DNA of 48,961 bases, taken from Streptomyces coryli (GTDB taxonomy: Bacteria; Actinomycetota; Actinomycetes; Streptomycetales; Streptomycetaceae). Positions 1 through 7,843 of this stretch are shown here, one piece after another. The position numbers and the translations under genes were made by a program. The notes under the pieces were generated by a model. The model was given only the letters and a program-made list of their open reading frames with translations. It was not told where the DNA came from and searched no databases. The stretch spans positions 1 through 48,961 of the forward strand of contig NZ_JAAKZV010000032.1 in assembly GCF_011044975.1 (NCBI RefSeq). Direction: 5' to 3'. Numbering within the stretch: position 1 is the stretch's first letter; each line of letters begins with the position of its first letter.

Positions 1-216
1 GCGTGGAGCGCGGTGGTGCTGCTGGTCGGTGGCTGGGGCATGGAGGGGTGTCCCTTCTGTGCTATTTGCCCAGAACAGTAGCCCAAAGATCCCTGGGGGC
101 CGGGGACGCGGGCCTCACCCGAATGGCCGACACGGATGGCTGGGTGCCCGCGGTGAACCGACCCTTGAGCTGTCGGTCGGTGCCCCCGGCCGCCCACTCG
201 GAGAGGAGTGTTTCGC
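1..216. other. Leading stretch with no gene I can establish
   Basis: Frame 1 is open from base 1 to a TAG at 79-81 and encodes a short hydrophobic run ending in Cys-rich residues (CPFCAICPEQ). This could be the last 26 residues of a plus-strand gene beginning outside the window, but it is too short to assign. Bases 82-200 are less GC-rich than the flanks and look non-coding. They probably carry the promoter of the small membrane protein that starts at 217. Confidence 0.25.
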
Positions 217-654
217 ATGAGTACATCAACGGCTCCGTCCGGCAGCCCGCATCGCCTGGGCCCCGAGACGGAGGGGAGTCCGTGGGCCGCCGGCGGCAGC
301 GCGCTGGCCGGGGTGCTGATGGTGCTGTACGGCGTGCTCGGCGTGCTGCAGGGCATCGCCGGCATTGCGAAGAACGACGTGTACGGCAATGTCGGCGACT
401 ACGTCTTCAAGCTCGACACCACGGCCTGGGGCTGGATCCACCTGATTCTCGGCGCGATCGTGCTCGCCGCGGGCTTCGGCATCTTCAAGGGCGCGCTGTG
501 GGCGCGCAGCGTCGGCGTCGCCCTCGCCACGCTCACCGTGATCGCCAACTTCATGTGGCTGCCCTACTACCCGGTCTGGGCGATCATCGGCATCGCCCTC
601 GGCGTCTTCGTGATCTGGGCGCTGTGCACCGACCGCTTCGGTGCCGCCGCTTAA
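217..654 (+). CDS. Small four-helix membrane protein (DUF7144-like)
   Basis: A 145-residue protein with a polar N-terminal tail of about 30 residues and then four hydrophobic segments (around 32-53, 74-92, 97-118 and 120-140). Short polar loops include the tract NDVYGNVGDYVFKLDTTAWGW, which is shortened here to its core, VGDYVFKLDTTAWGW. This layout matches the DUF7144 family of actinobacterial membrane proteins, whose function is unknown. I start it at ATG 217, because GAGAGGAG at 201-208 is a well-placed ribosome site; the GTG at 208 overlaps that site and is unlikely. A 10-bp hairpin follows the stop, so it is probably transcribed alone. Family assignment is from memory of sequence pattern. 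Confidence 0.8.
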   Translation: MSTSTAPSGSPHRLGPETEGSPWAAGGSALAGVLMVLYGVLGVLQGIAGIAKNDVYGNVGDYVFKLDTTAWGWIHLILGAIVLAAGFGIFKGALWARSVGVALATLTVIANFMWLPYYPVWAIIGIALGVFVIWALCTDRFGAAA

Positions 655-670
655 CGGTGTCGCAACCCCC

Positions 671-706
671 TATGGCCCTGCTGCGCGTGCCCGCGCCAGG
701 GCCATA
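671..706 (+). terminator. Hairpin after the DUF7144-like gene
   Basis: TATGGCCCTG at 671-680 pairs perfectly with CAGGGCCATA at 697-706. An inner GCGCG/CGCGC stem (683-687 with 692-696) extends it. There is no T-tract, as is usual in Streptomyces. It ends just before the ribosome site of the next gene, so it may act as a terminator or as a leader structure for the ClC gene. Confidence 0.6.
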
Positions 707-726
707 GGCATCGGATGGAGCATGAC

Positions 727-2046
727 GTGAGTGAGGCCGTAGCAGCGCCACCCCAAGCGCCCGGACTGCGGGAGATCCTGCTGAGTCCCGGGTACCGCCG
801 CCTGCTCCTGCTCTCCGCCCTCGCTGGCGTGCCCATCGCGCTCCTGTGCTTCGCGTTCGTCAGCCTGCAGCACGCCATCCAGCACGGCGTCTGGGAGCAT
901 CTGCCGGCGGCCCTGGGTTACGACCGGGCGCCCTGGTGGTGGCCGTTGCCCACGCTGCTGCTGGCCGGGCTGATCCTGGCACCGGTGGTCACCCGGCTGC
1001 CCGGCGGCGGCGGTCACGTCCCCGTACACGGGCTGGGCGGACCGCCCGTAAAGCCGGTGGCGCTGCCGGGCGTGATCATCGCCGCCCTGGCCACGCTGCC
1101 GCTGGGTGTGGTGCTGGGTCCTGAGGCGCCGCTGATGGCGCTCGGCAGCGGGCTCGCGCTGCTGTTCCTGCAGTGGGTGAAGGCCGCCGACCGGCCGGAG
1201 ACCACCTTGCTGTTCGGCACCGCGGGCTCGACGACCGCCATCTCCACCATCCTCGGCGGGCCGCTGGCCGCGGCGCTGATGGTGGTGGAGGGAGCCGGGC
1301 TGGTGGGTCCCCGGCTGGTGGCGCTGCTGCTGCCCACCCTGACCGCCAGCGGCGTGGGGGCGCTGGTGTTCACCGGCTTCGGGCGCTGGACGGGACTGGG
1401 CATCGGCAGCCTCGAGCTGCCCAGCGTGCCGCCCGATGTGCAGCCGGACGCGGGTGACTTCCTCTGGGGACTGCCGATCGCGGCGGTCGTCGCGCTGGTC
1501 GTGTCCGCGGGGCGCCGGCTCGGGTTCGCCACCCTGGCGTGGGCTCGGGAGCAGACCGCGGTGCGCACCGTGGCGGCAGCCGTCGCCGCCGGCGGGTGCC
1601 TGGCCGCGTACGCCCTGATCACCGGGCGGACGCCGGAGGACGCCGCGCTGTCCGGGCAGGCCGGGCTGGGAGAACTCGCCGCGCATCCGCACGCTTTGCC
1701 CGTCGCGACCCTGATCGCGCTGGTGGTGTGCAAGGGGCTGGCGTGGGGGCTGTGCCTGGGCGCCATGCGCGGCGGTCCGATCTTCCCGGCGGTTCTGCTC
1801 GGGGCCGCGATTGCCCTGGCCTGCGCCGGGCTGCCCGGCTTCGGCGCCACGCCGGCGCTCGCCGTGGGGATTGCGGCGGCCGCGGTTACGGTGACCGGGC
1901 TCGCCGTGACGAGTGCGGTGCTGGCGGCGCTGCTGCTGGGTGCGGACTCGGCCAACCAGATGCCGCTCATCGTCCTGTCCACCGCCGTCGCCCTGGTGGT
2001 GGCGCAGCTGGTGCGCCGGGGAGAGCCGCCGGAGCCTACGGCGTAG
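727..2046 (+). CDS. ClC-family chloride channel/transporter
   Basis: A 439-residue polytopic membrane protein of the voltage-gated ClC chloride channel/H+ antiporter family. About ten hydrophobic segments are visible. The motif GPEAPLMALG corresponds to the family's GxEGP signature with the gating glutamate kept and the second Gly replaced by Ala. GGPIFPAVLLG corresponds to the GxFxP motif. It would move chloride, perhaps coupled to protons, across the cytoplasmic membrane. I prefer GTG 727, which has GGAG at 717-720 six bases upstream; an in-frame ATG at 715 has no good ribosome site. Its 3' end overlaps the convergent DUF389 gene by 11 bases. Confidence 0.85.
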   Translation: MSEAVAAPPQAPGLREILLSPGYRRLLLLSALAGVPIALLCFAFVSLQHAIQHGVWEHLPAALGYDRAPWWWPLPTLLLAGLILAPVVTRLPGGGGHVPVHGLGGPPVKPVALPGVIIAALATLPLGVVLGPEAPLMALGSGLALLFLQWVKAADRPETTLLFGTAGSTTAISTILGGPLAAALMVVEGAGLVGPRLVALLLPTLTASGVGALVFTGFGRWTGLGIGSLELPSVPPDVQPDAGDFLWGLPIAAVVALVVSAGRRLGFATLAWAREQTAVRTVAAAVAAGGCLAAYALITGRTPEDAALSGQAGLGELAAHPHALPVATLIALVVCKGLAWGLCLGAMRGGPIFPAVLLGAAIALACAGLPGFGATPALAVGIAAAAVTVTGLAVTSAVLAALLLGADSANQMPLIVLSTAVALVVAQLVRRGEPPEPTA

Positions 2047-3043
2047 CGGCGGGCTGGGGCGACCGGCTGCCCACGCGCCGCCAGATCACCCGCAGGACGA
2101 CCATGGTCAGCGCACCGACCCCGATCAGGACGACCAGGTTGAGCCCGAGCTGCGCCAGCGACCGCAGCCCGTAGTCCCAGCTGACGAGGGCCCAGGCCAC
2201 ACCGGCGTCGGCGGCCGCGGGGATCGTGGTGGCGGAGATGAAGACCCCGAGCAGCGTGCCCGTCCGGTCCAGCGTCAGCGAGACCGCGCCCACCGTGCCC
2301 GCGGTCACGGCCACCACCAGGGAGTAGAAGTTCGGCGTGCCCACCAGGTGCGACACCGGCCGGAGCCCGTTGTCGTACGCGATCGGCACCCGGTCCATCG
2401 CGCCCGCCACGGTGGCGAACACGTAGGCCGCCGCGAGGGCGAGAGCGAATCCGGCGAGCAGGGCGCCGAGTCCCTTCCGCACGGGGGCCATCTCGCGCCG
2501 TGAAATGCCCAGTGCGACATTGGCGATCGCGCCGTATTCGGGGCCGACGACCATCGCTCCGATGACCAGAATCTGCGAGTTGGTGAGAATGCCGACGGCG
2601 CCGATGATGCCCGCGGCCACGAGCAGCAGATAAAAGCTGGGCCGGTATACCGCGTTGGCGCGGATCCGGGCCTGCACCATCTCCCAGACGGGAGCCCGCG
2701 CCAGCGGGCCGAGCAGCTTGCGCTCCGCGTGCAGTGCCGGCTCGGAGGTGGCCAGTTCCACGTGGGAGACGGTGAGGGAGATCCGCTCGCCGGCGCCCCC
2801 CGACCGCAGGCTGCGCAGCAGTTCGTTCGCGGCGCCCACGAGCACATCGCATTCGACGACGTCCTCCTGCTGCGCCTGGTCCGTGGCGGGCAGCACGCCC
2901 AGGTCGAAGACGTACGGGTTGGCGCGCAGCGCGGCGAGCACCTCGCCGAGGTCGTTCCGGGGACCGGTCAGCCGCAGATGCAGCATGTCGACCGTGTTCA
3001 TCTCCCCTAACCGGGCCACCGGCCGCCGAGACGCCTTCTCCAT
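2036..3043 (-). CDS. DUF389 membrane protein
   Basis: 335 residues. The N-terminal 120 residues form a soluble, alternating beta/alpha domain (MLHLRLTGPRNDLGEVLAAL and following) typical of the regulatory-looking head of DUF389 proteins. The rest carries about six membrane helices, including the family's NSQILVIGAMVVGPEYGAI region. The function is unknown. ATG 3043 is chosen because AGGGG lies five bases upstream on the minus strand; the later ATG at 3001 has its AGGGGAG directly abutting. A 13-bp hairpin (3074-3113) lies in the leader. Convergent overlap with the ClC gene means the two cannot be transcribed to completion without interference. Confidence 0.85.
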   Translation of the reverse strand: MEKASRRPVARLGEMNTVDMLHLRLTGPRNDLGEVLAALRANPYVFDLGVLPATDQAQQEDVVECDVLVGAANELLRSLRSGGAGERISLTVSHVELATSEPALHAERKLLGPLARAPVWEMVQARIRANAVYRPSFYLLLVAAGIIGAVGILTNSQILVIGAMVVGPEYGAIANVALGISRREMAPVRKGLGALLAGFALALAAAYVFATVAGAMDRVPIAYDNGLRPVSHLVGTPNFYSLVVAVTAGTVGAVSLTLDRTGTLLGVFISATTIPAAADAGVAWALVSWDYGLRSLAQLGLNLVVLIGVGALTMVVLRVIWRRVGSRSPQPAATP

Positions 3044-3368
3044 GCACACCCCTGCAGCCGACTATTCCGGTCACCGGACCGCTGCCACACCAGAAGAATC
3101 GGCAGCGGTCCGGGTCATTTCCGGGCGGCAATACCCGGCCACAGCTCTCAGGTGCCGAGTTAGCGCCTTCGGTAAATATAGGAGCGGGTCGTGGGGGCGA
3201 CAACTTGGCTTTTCGGGGTCTCGGGCTGCTGACCTGCGTAAAGATTCGATACCAGAGATAAAAGTCGCGTAAGTGCCGGGGGTGTGGCGTCATAGAGGAA
3301 AGGGGAGGCCGCGGGGCGCCAGCCCGCATCGGGTCAAGACGCCGCGGACGCTCTATCAAGGAGAGAAC
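3044..3368. other. Divergent promoter region, 325 bases without a gene
   Basis: Separates the DUF389 gene (minus) from the WGxxGxxG gene (plus) and must hold both promoters. It contains a 13-bp stem hairpin at 3074-3113. The stretch around 3165-3275 is noticeably richer in A/T than the surroundings (TAAATATAGG, GTAAAGATTCGATACC, GATAAAAG), as expected of regulatory DNA. I cannot identify a confident -35/-10 pair. AAGGAG at 3358-3363 is the ribosome site of the plus-strand gene. Confidence 0.6.
3074..3113 (-). promoter_or_regulatory. 13-bp hairpin in the DUF389 leader
   Basis: CCGGACCGCTGCC at 3074-3086 is perfectly complementary to GGCAGCGGTCCGG at 3101-3113, with a 14-base loop. It sits about 30 bases upstream of the DUF389 start codon. 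It could be an operator dyad or an RNA structure in the leader; nothing in the sequence decides which. Confidence 0.5.
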
Positions 3369-3719
3369 ATGCGGAAGCTCGCAGTAGCGGTGGGGGCCTC
3401 GGCGATACTCGCGCTGGCCCCGATGACGACCGCAGCGGCCCAGGCTCCGGCCGACACCCCGGCCGGTGTGTCCACCAGCGTCGTCGAGCAGAACAACGGC
3501 GACAAGGGCCCGAAGGGTGACAAGGGTGACCGCGGTCCCAAGGGTGACAGCGCGAGCAACTGGGGCTGGCTGGGTATGACCGGTCTGCTCGGTCTGCTCG
3601 GCCTCGCCAAGCGGAGCGCTCCGAGTTACTCCACGACCGCGACGCGCACCACGGGTACCACGCGCACCTACGGCGACACCGGCACTACCCGGAACTACGG
3701 TGACACGGACCGATACTGA
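3369..3719 (+). CDS. Secreted WGxxGxxG-type protein with collagen-like triplets
   Basis: 116 residues. A signal peptide (MRKLAVAVGASAILALAPM...AAAQA, cleavage probably after AAAQA near residue 26) is followed by a collagen-like run of G-x-y triplets (GDKGPKGDKGDRGPKGD). Then comes WGWLGMTGLLGLLGLAKR, a WGxxGxxG-type short hydrophobic helix ending in basic residues, resembling C-terminal sorting signals. The tail after it is unusual: about 35 residues of Thr/Tyr/Gly repeats containing two TxRxYGDTgTT-like units. AAGGAG five bases before ATG 3369 fixes the start. Function is unknown; it is presumably exported and membrane- or envelope-associated. A strong terminator follows. Confidence 0.75.
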   Translation: MRKLAVAVGASAILALAPMTTAAAQAPADTPAGVSTSVVEQNNGDKGPKGDKGDRGPKGDSASNWGWLGMTGLLGLLGLAKRSAPSYSTTATRTTGTTRTYGDTGTTRNYGDTDRY

Positions 3720-3736
3720 TCCGTCGCACCAAAGGT

Positions 3737-3770
3737 CACGGCCCCAGAACCCTCTGGTTCTGGGGCCGTG
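3737..3770 (+). terminator. Strong 15-bp stem terminator
   Basis: CACGGCCCCAGAACC (3737-3751) pairs without mismatch to GGTTCTGGGGCCGTG (3756-3770) around a four-base loop. It lies 17 bases after the stop of the WGxxGxxG gene and upstream of the DUF5979 gene, so it separates the two transcripts. Confidence 0.85.
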
Positions 3771-3854
3771 TCATGTCCCCCCGGCGACACTCTCCGACGG
3801 CTAGCATGCGAGCGATCTTCGCAATTCAAGCAATTCGCAACAGAAGGAATGAGT

Positions 3855-5033
3855 GTGCTCGTATCCCGCATCGCTCGGAGCCCCGCACTCCTGGTGTTTG
3901 CTCTTGTCGCCGTCGTGATGGGCCCGGCGCCTGCGTACGGACAGGAGCTGCCTCCCAATAGCGAGCCGTCCGATCCCCGCGCGACCTTCGTCAACGAAAA
4001 CATCCGCAACTGCGCCGACGCCGGCTATCCCGACGACGTGCAGATCTACGGCGAGGGCGCGGAGTCGGCGGGTGATCCGTACGTACAGGGGACGGTCACC
4101 GGATCCGACCCCACCAAGGTGCAGGTCGAGATCACCGACGAGGGCGAGAGCGCCGGCGTCGTGATCGACACCGTGGTCGTCAAGGGCGGCACGGGCTCCA
4201 ACCTCTACAAGTCCCCGTACGTGCCGCCGGAGCTCGAGGCCCCGCAGGACTACATCTCGCCGACGAACAACGGCGGCAGCGTCGCCGACGTCAGCCACTA
4301 CCTGATCTGCTACCACCTCGAGGACGAGCCGCAGGCCGACCCGGGTTCGCTGCTGGTGCTCAAGCGGGTCATGGCGCCGGAGGGCGGCACCTCCGAGCCG
4401 CTGCCGACGGAGTACACCGTGGACGTCACCTGCACGCCCCCCACCGGTGACCCGATCGAGGACACGATCACCTTCGGTGCCGGTGGCGGCATCGGGACCA
4501 CATCGGACGGCAGCCGGGTGGTCAAGGACATCCCCGAGGACTCGACCTGCACCGTGGTCGAGGAGGGCACGGACCAGTTGCCGGACGGCGCCACGGTGAC
4601 CTACGTGCCGTCGAAGGCCCCCAAGTCCGGCGTCACGATGGGCAACACCAAGGGCACCGCGGTCGTCGTCACCAACGACTTCAGCGGCGTCACCCCGGCC
4701 ACCGGAGACTTCCGCATCACCAAGGAGGTCGCCCCGCCCGGGTATACGGGCCCGCCCGACACGTTCACCATCAGCTACGCGTGTCAGGGCCCGGAGACCG
4801 GGACGGTACGGCTGAGCCCCGGTGAGACGGCAACCGTCAGCGACATCCGGAACGACGCCTACTGCATCGTGCGGGAGCCGACCCGCCGGCTGCCGGCCGG
4901 CTGGGAGGTCTCCTACACCGTCGACGGGAAGACGAGCAGCAGGGCTCCCGTCTTCAAGGTGACCGACACCGACGACGTATCGGTGACGGTGACCAACACC
5001 GCCCCCGACGGGCCTCCGGACAAGGACGCCTGA
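3855..5033 (+). CDS. Secreted DUF5979-repeat surface protein
   Basis: 392 residues. The signal peptide (VSRIARSPALLVFALVAVVM...PAYG) is followed by a unique domain of about 130 residues containing two Cys. Two Ig-like repeats of the DUF5979 type follow: one begins near LLVLKRVMAPEGG and contains CTPPTG and CTVVEEG, the other begins near DFRITKEVAPPGY and contains CQGPETG and CIVREPT. Each repeat has one Cys pair, likely a disulfide. DUF5979 repeats occur in actinobacterial surface proteins, but I see no LPxTG motif or C-terminal membrane helix, so it may be released. GTG 3855 has AAGGA six bases upstream; ATG 3849 is also in frame but is too close to it. Confidence 0.75.
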   Translation: MLVSRIARSPALLVFALVAVVMGPAPAYGQELPPNSEPSDPRATFVNENIRNCADAGYPDDVQIYGEGAESAGDPYVQGTVTGSDPTKVQVEITDEGESAGVVIDTVVVKGGTGSNLYKSPYVPPELEAPQDYISPTNNGGSVADVSHYLICYHLEDEPQADPGSLLVLKRVMAPEGGTSEPLPTEYTVDVTCTPPTGDPIEDTITFGAGGGIGTTSDGSRVVKDIPEDSTCTVVEEGTDQLPDGATVTYVPSKAPKSGVTMGNTKGTAVVVTNDFSGVTPATGDFRITKEVAPPGYTGPPDTFTISYACQGPETGTVRLSPGETATVSDIRNDAYCIVREPTRRLPAGWEVSYTVDGKTSSRAPVFKVTDTDDVSVTVTNTAPDGPPDKDA

Positions 5034-5044
5034 GGTCCCGAGCC

Positions 5045-5083
5045 GCCGCAGCCCGCGCCCCGTACAGGGGCGCGGACTGCGGC
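5045..5083. terminator. Bidirectional hairpin between convergent genes
   Basis: GCCGCAG-C-CCGCGCCCC (5045-5061) pairs with GGGGCGCGG-A-CTGCGGC (5067-5083). That gives 16 base pairs with one C/A mismatch and a five-base loop. It lies between the DUF5979 gene and the convergent small secreted-protein gene and can serve both strands. Confidence 0.8.
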
Positions 5084-5104
5084 GCGTTCCGGCCGGTCAG
5101 TCCG

Positions 5105-5509
5105 TCAGCAGCGCACGTCGGACGCCGCGTCCCTGAGCTCCTGGCCCAGCTGCCGGGCCTCGGGCCGCAGCGTGCTCACGATCTCCCGTACGGAAGCGTC
5201 GTCCGGGAGGTCGGCGTACGTGTTCCTGAGGTCGTCGGCGGCCTTCTGGACGGCGTCCCGCGCGTTGCTGTTCACCTCGCCGAGGTCGTCGCGGACGTCC
5301 TCCCAGTCGTCCTGCACGTCGTCGTAGGACTCCTTGACGTCGTCCTTGGAGGAGTCGGAGGAGAGGTCGCCCAGCGCGAGGCTGTCCAGCCGCAGCTCGG
5401 TCAGGTTGTCGCACAGGTCGTCGCTTGCGGCTTGGGGCGCCGCGCCGGTCAGGAGCAGGGCCGTGGTCGTGGCCAGGCACACGGCGCCGGCTATGAGAGG
5501 ACGCTTCAT
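5105..5509 (-). CDS. Small secreted acidic helical protein
   Basis: 134 residues with a clear signal peptide (MKRPLIAGAVCLATTTALLLTGAAPQA). The mature part is a highly charged, probably alpha-helical or coiled-coil region rich in Asp/Glu and Arg (DDVKESYDDVQDDWEDVRDD). It has a Cys near the mature N-terminus (DDLCDNL) and another as the very last residue, which could form one disulfide. I recognise no named family. The start is fixed by the signal peptide. The best ribosome-like AAAGG is about a dozen bases upstream, so translation may be weak. Confidence 0.7.
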   Translation of the reverse strand: MKRPLIAGAVCLATTTALLLTGAAPQAASDDLCDNLTELRLDSLALGDLSSDSSKDDVKESYDDVQDDWEDVRDDLGEVNSNARDAVQKAADDLRNTYADLPDDASVREIVSTLRPEARQLGQELRDAASDVRC

Positions 5510-5720
5510 GGTTGAACGCAGCCTTTCTGGATGCCCCTGTCGGTTGCTTCGGGCACTACTCCAAAAGTGACATGTGACGCGCCCACGGCGAGCGCGGTCA
5601 TCGCCCAGTCGGGTGACCGGCACAGCACCTCGCGCACCAGCCGGGTGGCGCCGCCGCCGAATCGCGGACCCGGCGTGCCTCCCTTTAACTGGATCCACAG
5701 CCGATCTTGGGAAGCGGATG

Positions 5721-6926
5721 ATGACAACCTCTACGAAGCGCCGGATCGGCTCGTTCCTGTCGGCCCTGCTCATCGTGCTGGGCTGCGTGCTGGCACCGCT
5801 GAGCGCCGTGGCCGTCTGGGCCTCCAACCAAGTGGGGAACACCGACCGGTACGTCGCCACGGTCGAGCCGCTCGCCGACGATCCCGACGTCCAGAAGGCG
5901 GTGGCCAACCGGGTCACGGACGCCGTCATGGAACACGTCGACGCCGCCGCCCTGCTGCAGCAGGCCGCCCCCGCGGACCGCCCCGCCCTCGAGCGGGCGC
6001 TCGGCCGGATCGACGGCCCGCTGGACAAGGCCATGCGCAGCTTCGTGCACTCCACGGCGGACCGCGTCGTGCAGAGCGATGCTTTCCCCACCGTCTGGAC
6101 CGAGGTCAACCGCGCGGCGCACGCCTCGGTCAACAAGGCCCTCACCGGCGAGGGGCGGGGCGCGGTGAAGCTCGAGAACGACGCGGCCACCGTCGACCTC
6201 GCCCCGGTCGTCGAGCGCGTGAAGGAGCGCCTGGTCCAGGCGGGGCTGCCCGCCGCCGACCGGATCCCCGAGGTGCATACCGAGCTGACGCTCGTGCAGT
6301 CCGAGGACATCGGCAAGGCCAGGACCGGCTTCCGGCTGCTCCAAGCGGTCGGCAACTGGCTGCCCGTCATCGCCCTCGTGCTCCTCACCGCGGGCGTGCT
6401 GCTCGCGAGGCGCCGGCGCCGGGCGCTGGCCGCCGCCGCACTCGGCGTCGCGGTCGCCGTCGCGCTGCTCGGCATCGCGCTCACCGTCGTCCGCGGCGTC
6501 TACCTGGACGCACTGCCCGACGGCGTCTCCCACCCCGCCGCCGAGTCCGTGTACGACACCCTCGTCCGCTTCCTGCGGACCGGCATCCGCATGCTCGCGG
6601 TCCTCGGCATCGCCGTCGCCCTCGGCGCCTGGCTTACGGGCCGGGGCCGGCGCGCGGCGGCGGTGCGCGGCATGTGGCAGTCGGGCCTCGGCGCGGCCCG
6701 TTCCGCGGCTACGCAGGCCGGTCTGCGTACGGGCCCGGTCGGCCCCTGGGTGCACCGCTGGAAGCGGTGGCTCTCGTGGGCAGTTGTGGCCGCGGCGACG
6801 CTGGCGCTGATCCTGTGGCAGGCCCCGACCGGCCTGGTCGTGCTCTTGCTGGTGCTGGCTGTGCTGGCCGCGCTGGCCCTGCTCGAATTCCTCGACCCGT
6901 CCGCGGATCAGGTGGCGTCGGGGTAG
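5721..6926 (+). CDS. Actinobacterial membrane protein with large external domain
   Basis: About 401 residues. A first membrane helix (RIGSFLSALLIVLGCVLAPLSAVAVW) is followed by an external domain of about 190 residues that starts NQVGNTDRYVATVEPLADDPDVQKAVA and contains amphipathic helices. Several membrane segments follow (LPVIALVLLTAGVLLA; ALGVAVAVALLGIALTVV; a late pair near the C-terminus). Streptomyces encode related proteins, but I know no function. Two adjacent in-frame ATGs (5718 and 5721) share GGGAAG at 5709-5714. The last 19 bases overlap the convergent HAD gene. Confidence 0.75.
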   Translation: MTTSTKRRIGSFLSALLIVLGCVLAPLSAVAVWASNQVGNTDRYVATVEPLADDPDVQKAVANRVTDAVMEHVDAAALLQQAAPADRPALERALGRIDGPLDKAMRSFVHSTADRVVQSDAFPTVWTEVNRAAHASVNKALTGEGRGAVKLENDAATVDLAPVVERVKERLVQAGLPAADRIPEVHTELTLVQSEDIGKARTGFRLLQAVGNWLPVIALVLLTAGVLLARRRRRALAAAALGVAVAVALLGIALTVVRGVYLDALPDGVSHPAAESVYDTLVRFLRTGIRMLAVLGIAVALGAWLTGRGRRAAAVRGMWQSGLGAARSAATQAGLRTGPVGPWVHRWKRWLSWAVVAAATLALILWQAPTGLVVLLLVLAVLAALALLEFLDPSADQVASG

Positions 6927-7843
6927 AGGCAGGACCAGTCGTCCCGGACGCTGACGGTCACCCAGCCCCGCCGGCCCGCCTCCGCCAACGCGCGCTCCGC
7001 ACCACCGTCGTACGGCGGATCGTCGCGGGTGTCGTCGTCGTGGCGTACCAGCAGCGCCAGCCCGCGCGGGGCCGCCGCGGCATGGGTGAGCATCTCGATG
7101 TCCCCGTTGGAATTGCCGCAGGCGAGCACCGGCCGGCGGCCCAACCGGTCCCAGATGAGCACCGGTTTCTGGGGGCCGTCATCGAGGACGCCGATGCTCG
7201 CGCCGTAGACGACTGCCTCCCGGGAGGACGACCAGCTCGTCTCGGCGGTGGAGCCGATGACCAGCTCGGGCGGCACCCCGTACATGTCGGCGGAGACGAC
7301 GCGCATGAAGTCCCGCCCGCCGCCCGAGACGATCGCGGTGGTGAATCCGCTCTCCCGTAAGAAGCCCAGCAGCTCCAGCATGGGCTGGTACGCGCAGGCC
7401 GGATACGGGCGCTTCAGCACGGGGTGCCGGGCGTTGGCGAAGAACTCCGCCACCCGCTCGGCCAGCGTGTCCGTGTCCATGTCCTGCTGCGTGGCCATGA
7501 TCGCTTCGGCCAGGGCGGGCACCCGGGTGTCGTCGCCCGCGTAGTGGTCGTCGACCACCGAGGCGATCCACGTCGGATCGCCGGAGACCGCGGAGGCGTA
7601 CGGCTGGCGGTCCGCCAGCGACGGGTCGGCCGCGGCCATCTCCCGCCACCGCTCGGTCAGGAAATGCAGCTGTACGGGCATCGGCCGCTCCGGCCACAGG
7701 GTGCCGTCGTTGTCGAAGACGGCGATCCGGTCGGGCGGTTCGAGGTAGTGGTCGCCGTCCGGAGTCGTCACCTCCGCGACGAAGCGCAGGATGGCCGTAC
7801 GGGCCGGTCCCTCACGCCAGGAAGGCAGCACGGGAGAAGTCAT
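6908..7843 (-). CDS. HAD-superfamily phosphatase
   Basis: 311 residues. The haloacid dehalogenase motif I is AVFDNDGTLWPE near residue 45, with the Asp nucleophile and general acid of DxDGT. Motif II is TAIVSGGGRDF and the motif III/IV region is ACGNSNGDIEML (GNSxGD). The cap region between motifs I and II is about 130 residues, as in phosphoserine-phosphatase-like HAD enzymes. It probably dephosphorylates a small metabolite in the cytoplasm; the substrate is unknown. Its ATG overlaps the zwf stop by four bases (ATGA), so it is translationally coupled to that gene and may act on a sugar phosphate. Confidence 0.85.
   Translation of the reverse strand: MTSPVLPSWREGPARTAILRFVAEVTTPDGDHYLEPPDRIAVFDNDGTLWPERPMPVQLHFLTERWREMAAADPSLADRQPYASAVSGDPTWIASVVDDHYAGDDTRVPALAEAIMATQQDMDTDTLAERVAEFFANARHPVLKRPYPACAYQPMLELLGFLRESGFTTAIVSGGGRDFMRVVSADMYGVPPELVIGSTAETSWSSSREAVVYGASIGVLDDGPQKPVLIWDRLGRRPVLACGNSNGDIEMLTHAAAAPRGLALLVRHDDDTRDDPPYDGGAERALAEAGRRGWVTVSVRDDWSCLYPDAT

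Noticed and set aside
1014-3359. A 781-codon minus-strand frame spanning the ClC and DUF389 genes
   Set aside because: It overlaps two recognisable genes in other frames, and its product is Arg/Ala/Pro/Ser-rich without motifs.
2640-4750. GTATAC-like hexamers inside coding regions (around 2645 and 4742) as further GntR sites
   Set aside because: They lie within genes, without the extended palindrome seen at 15575 or the tandem arrangement at 22337.
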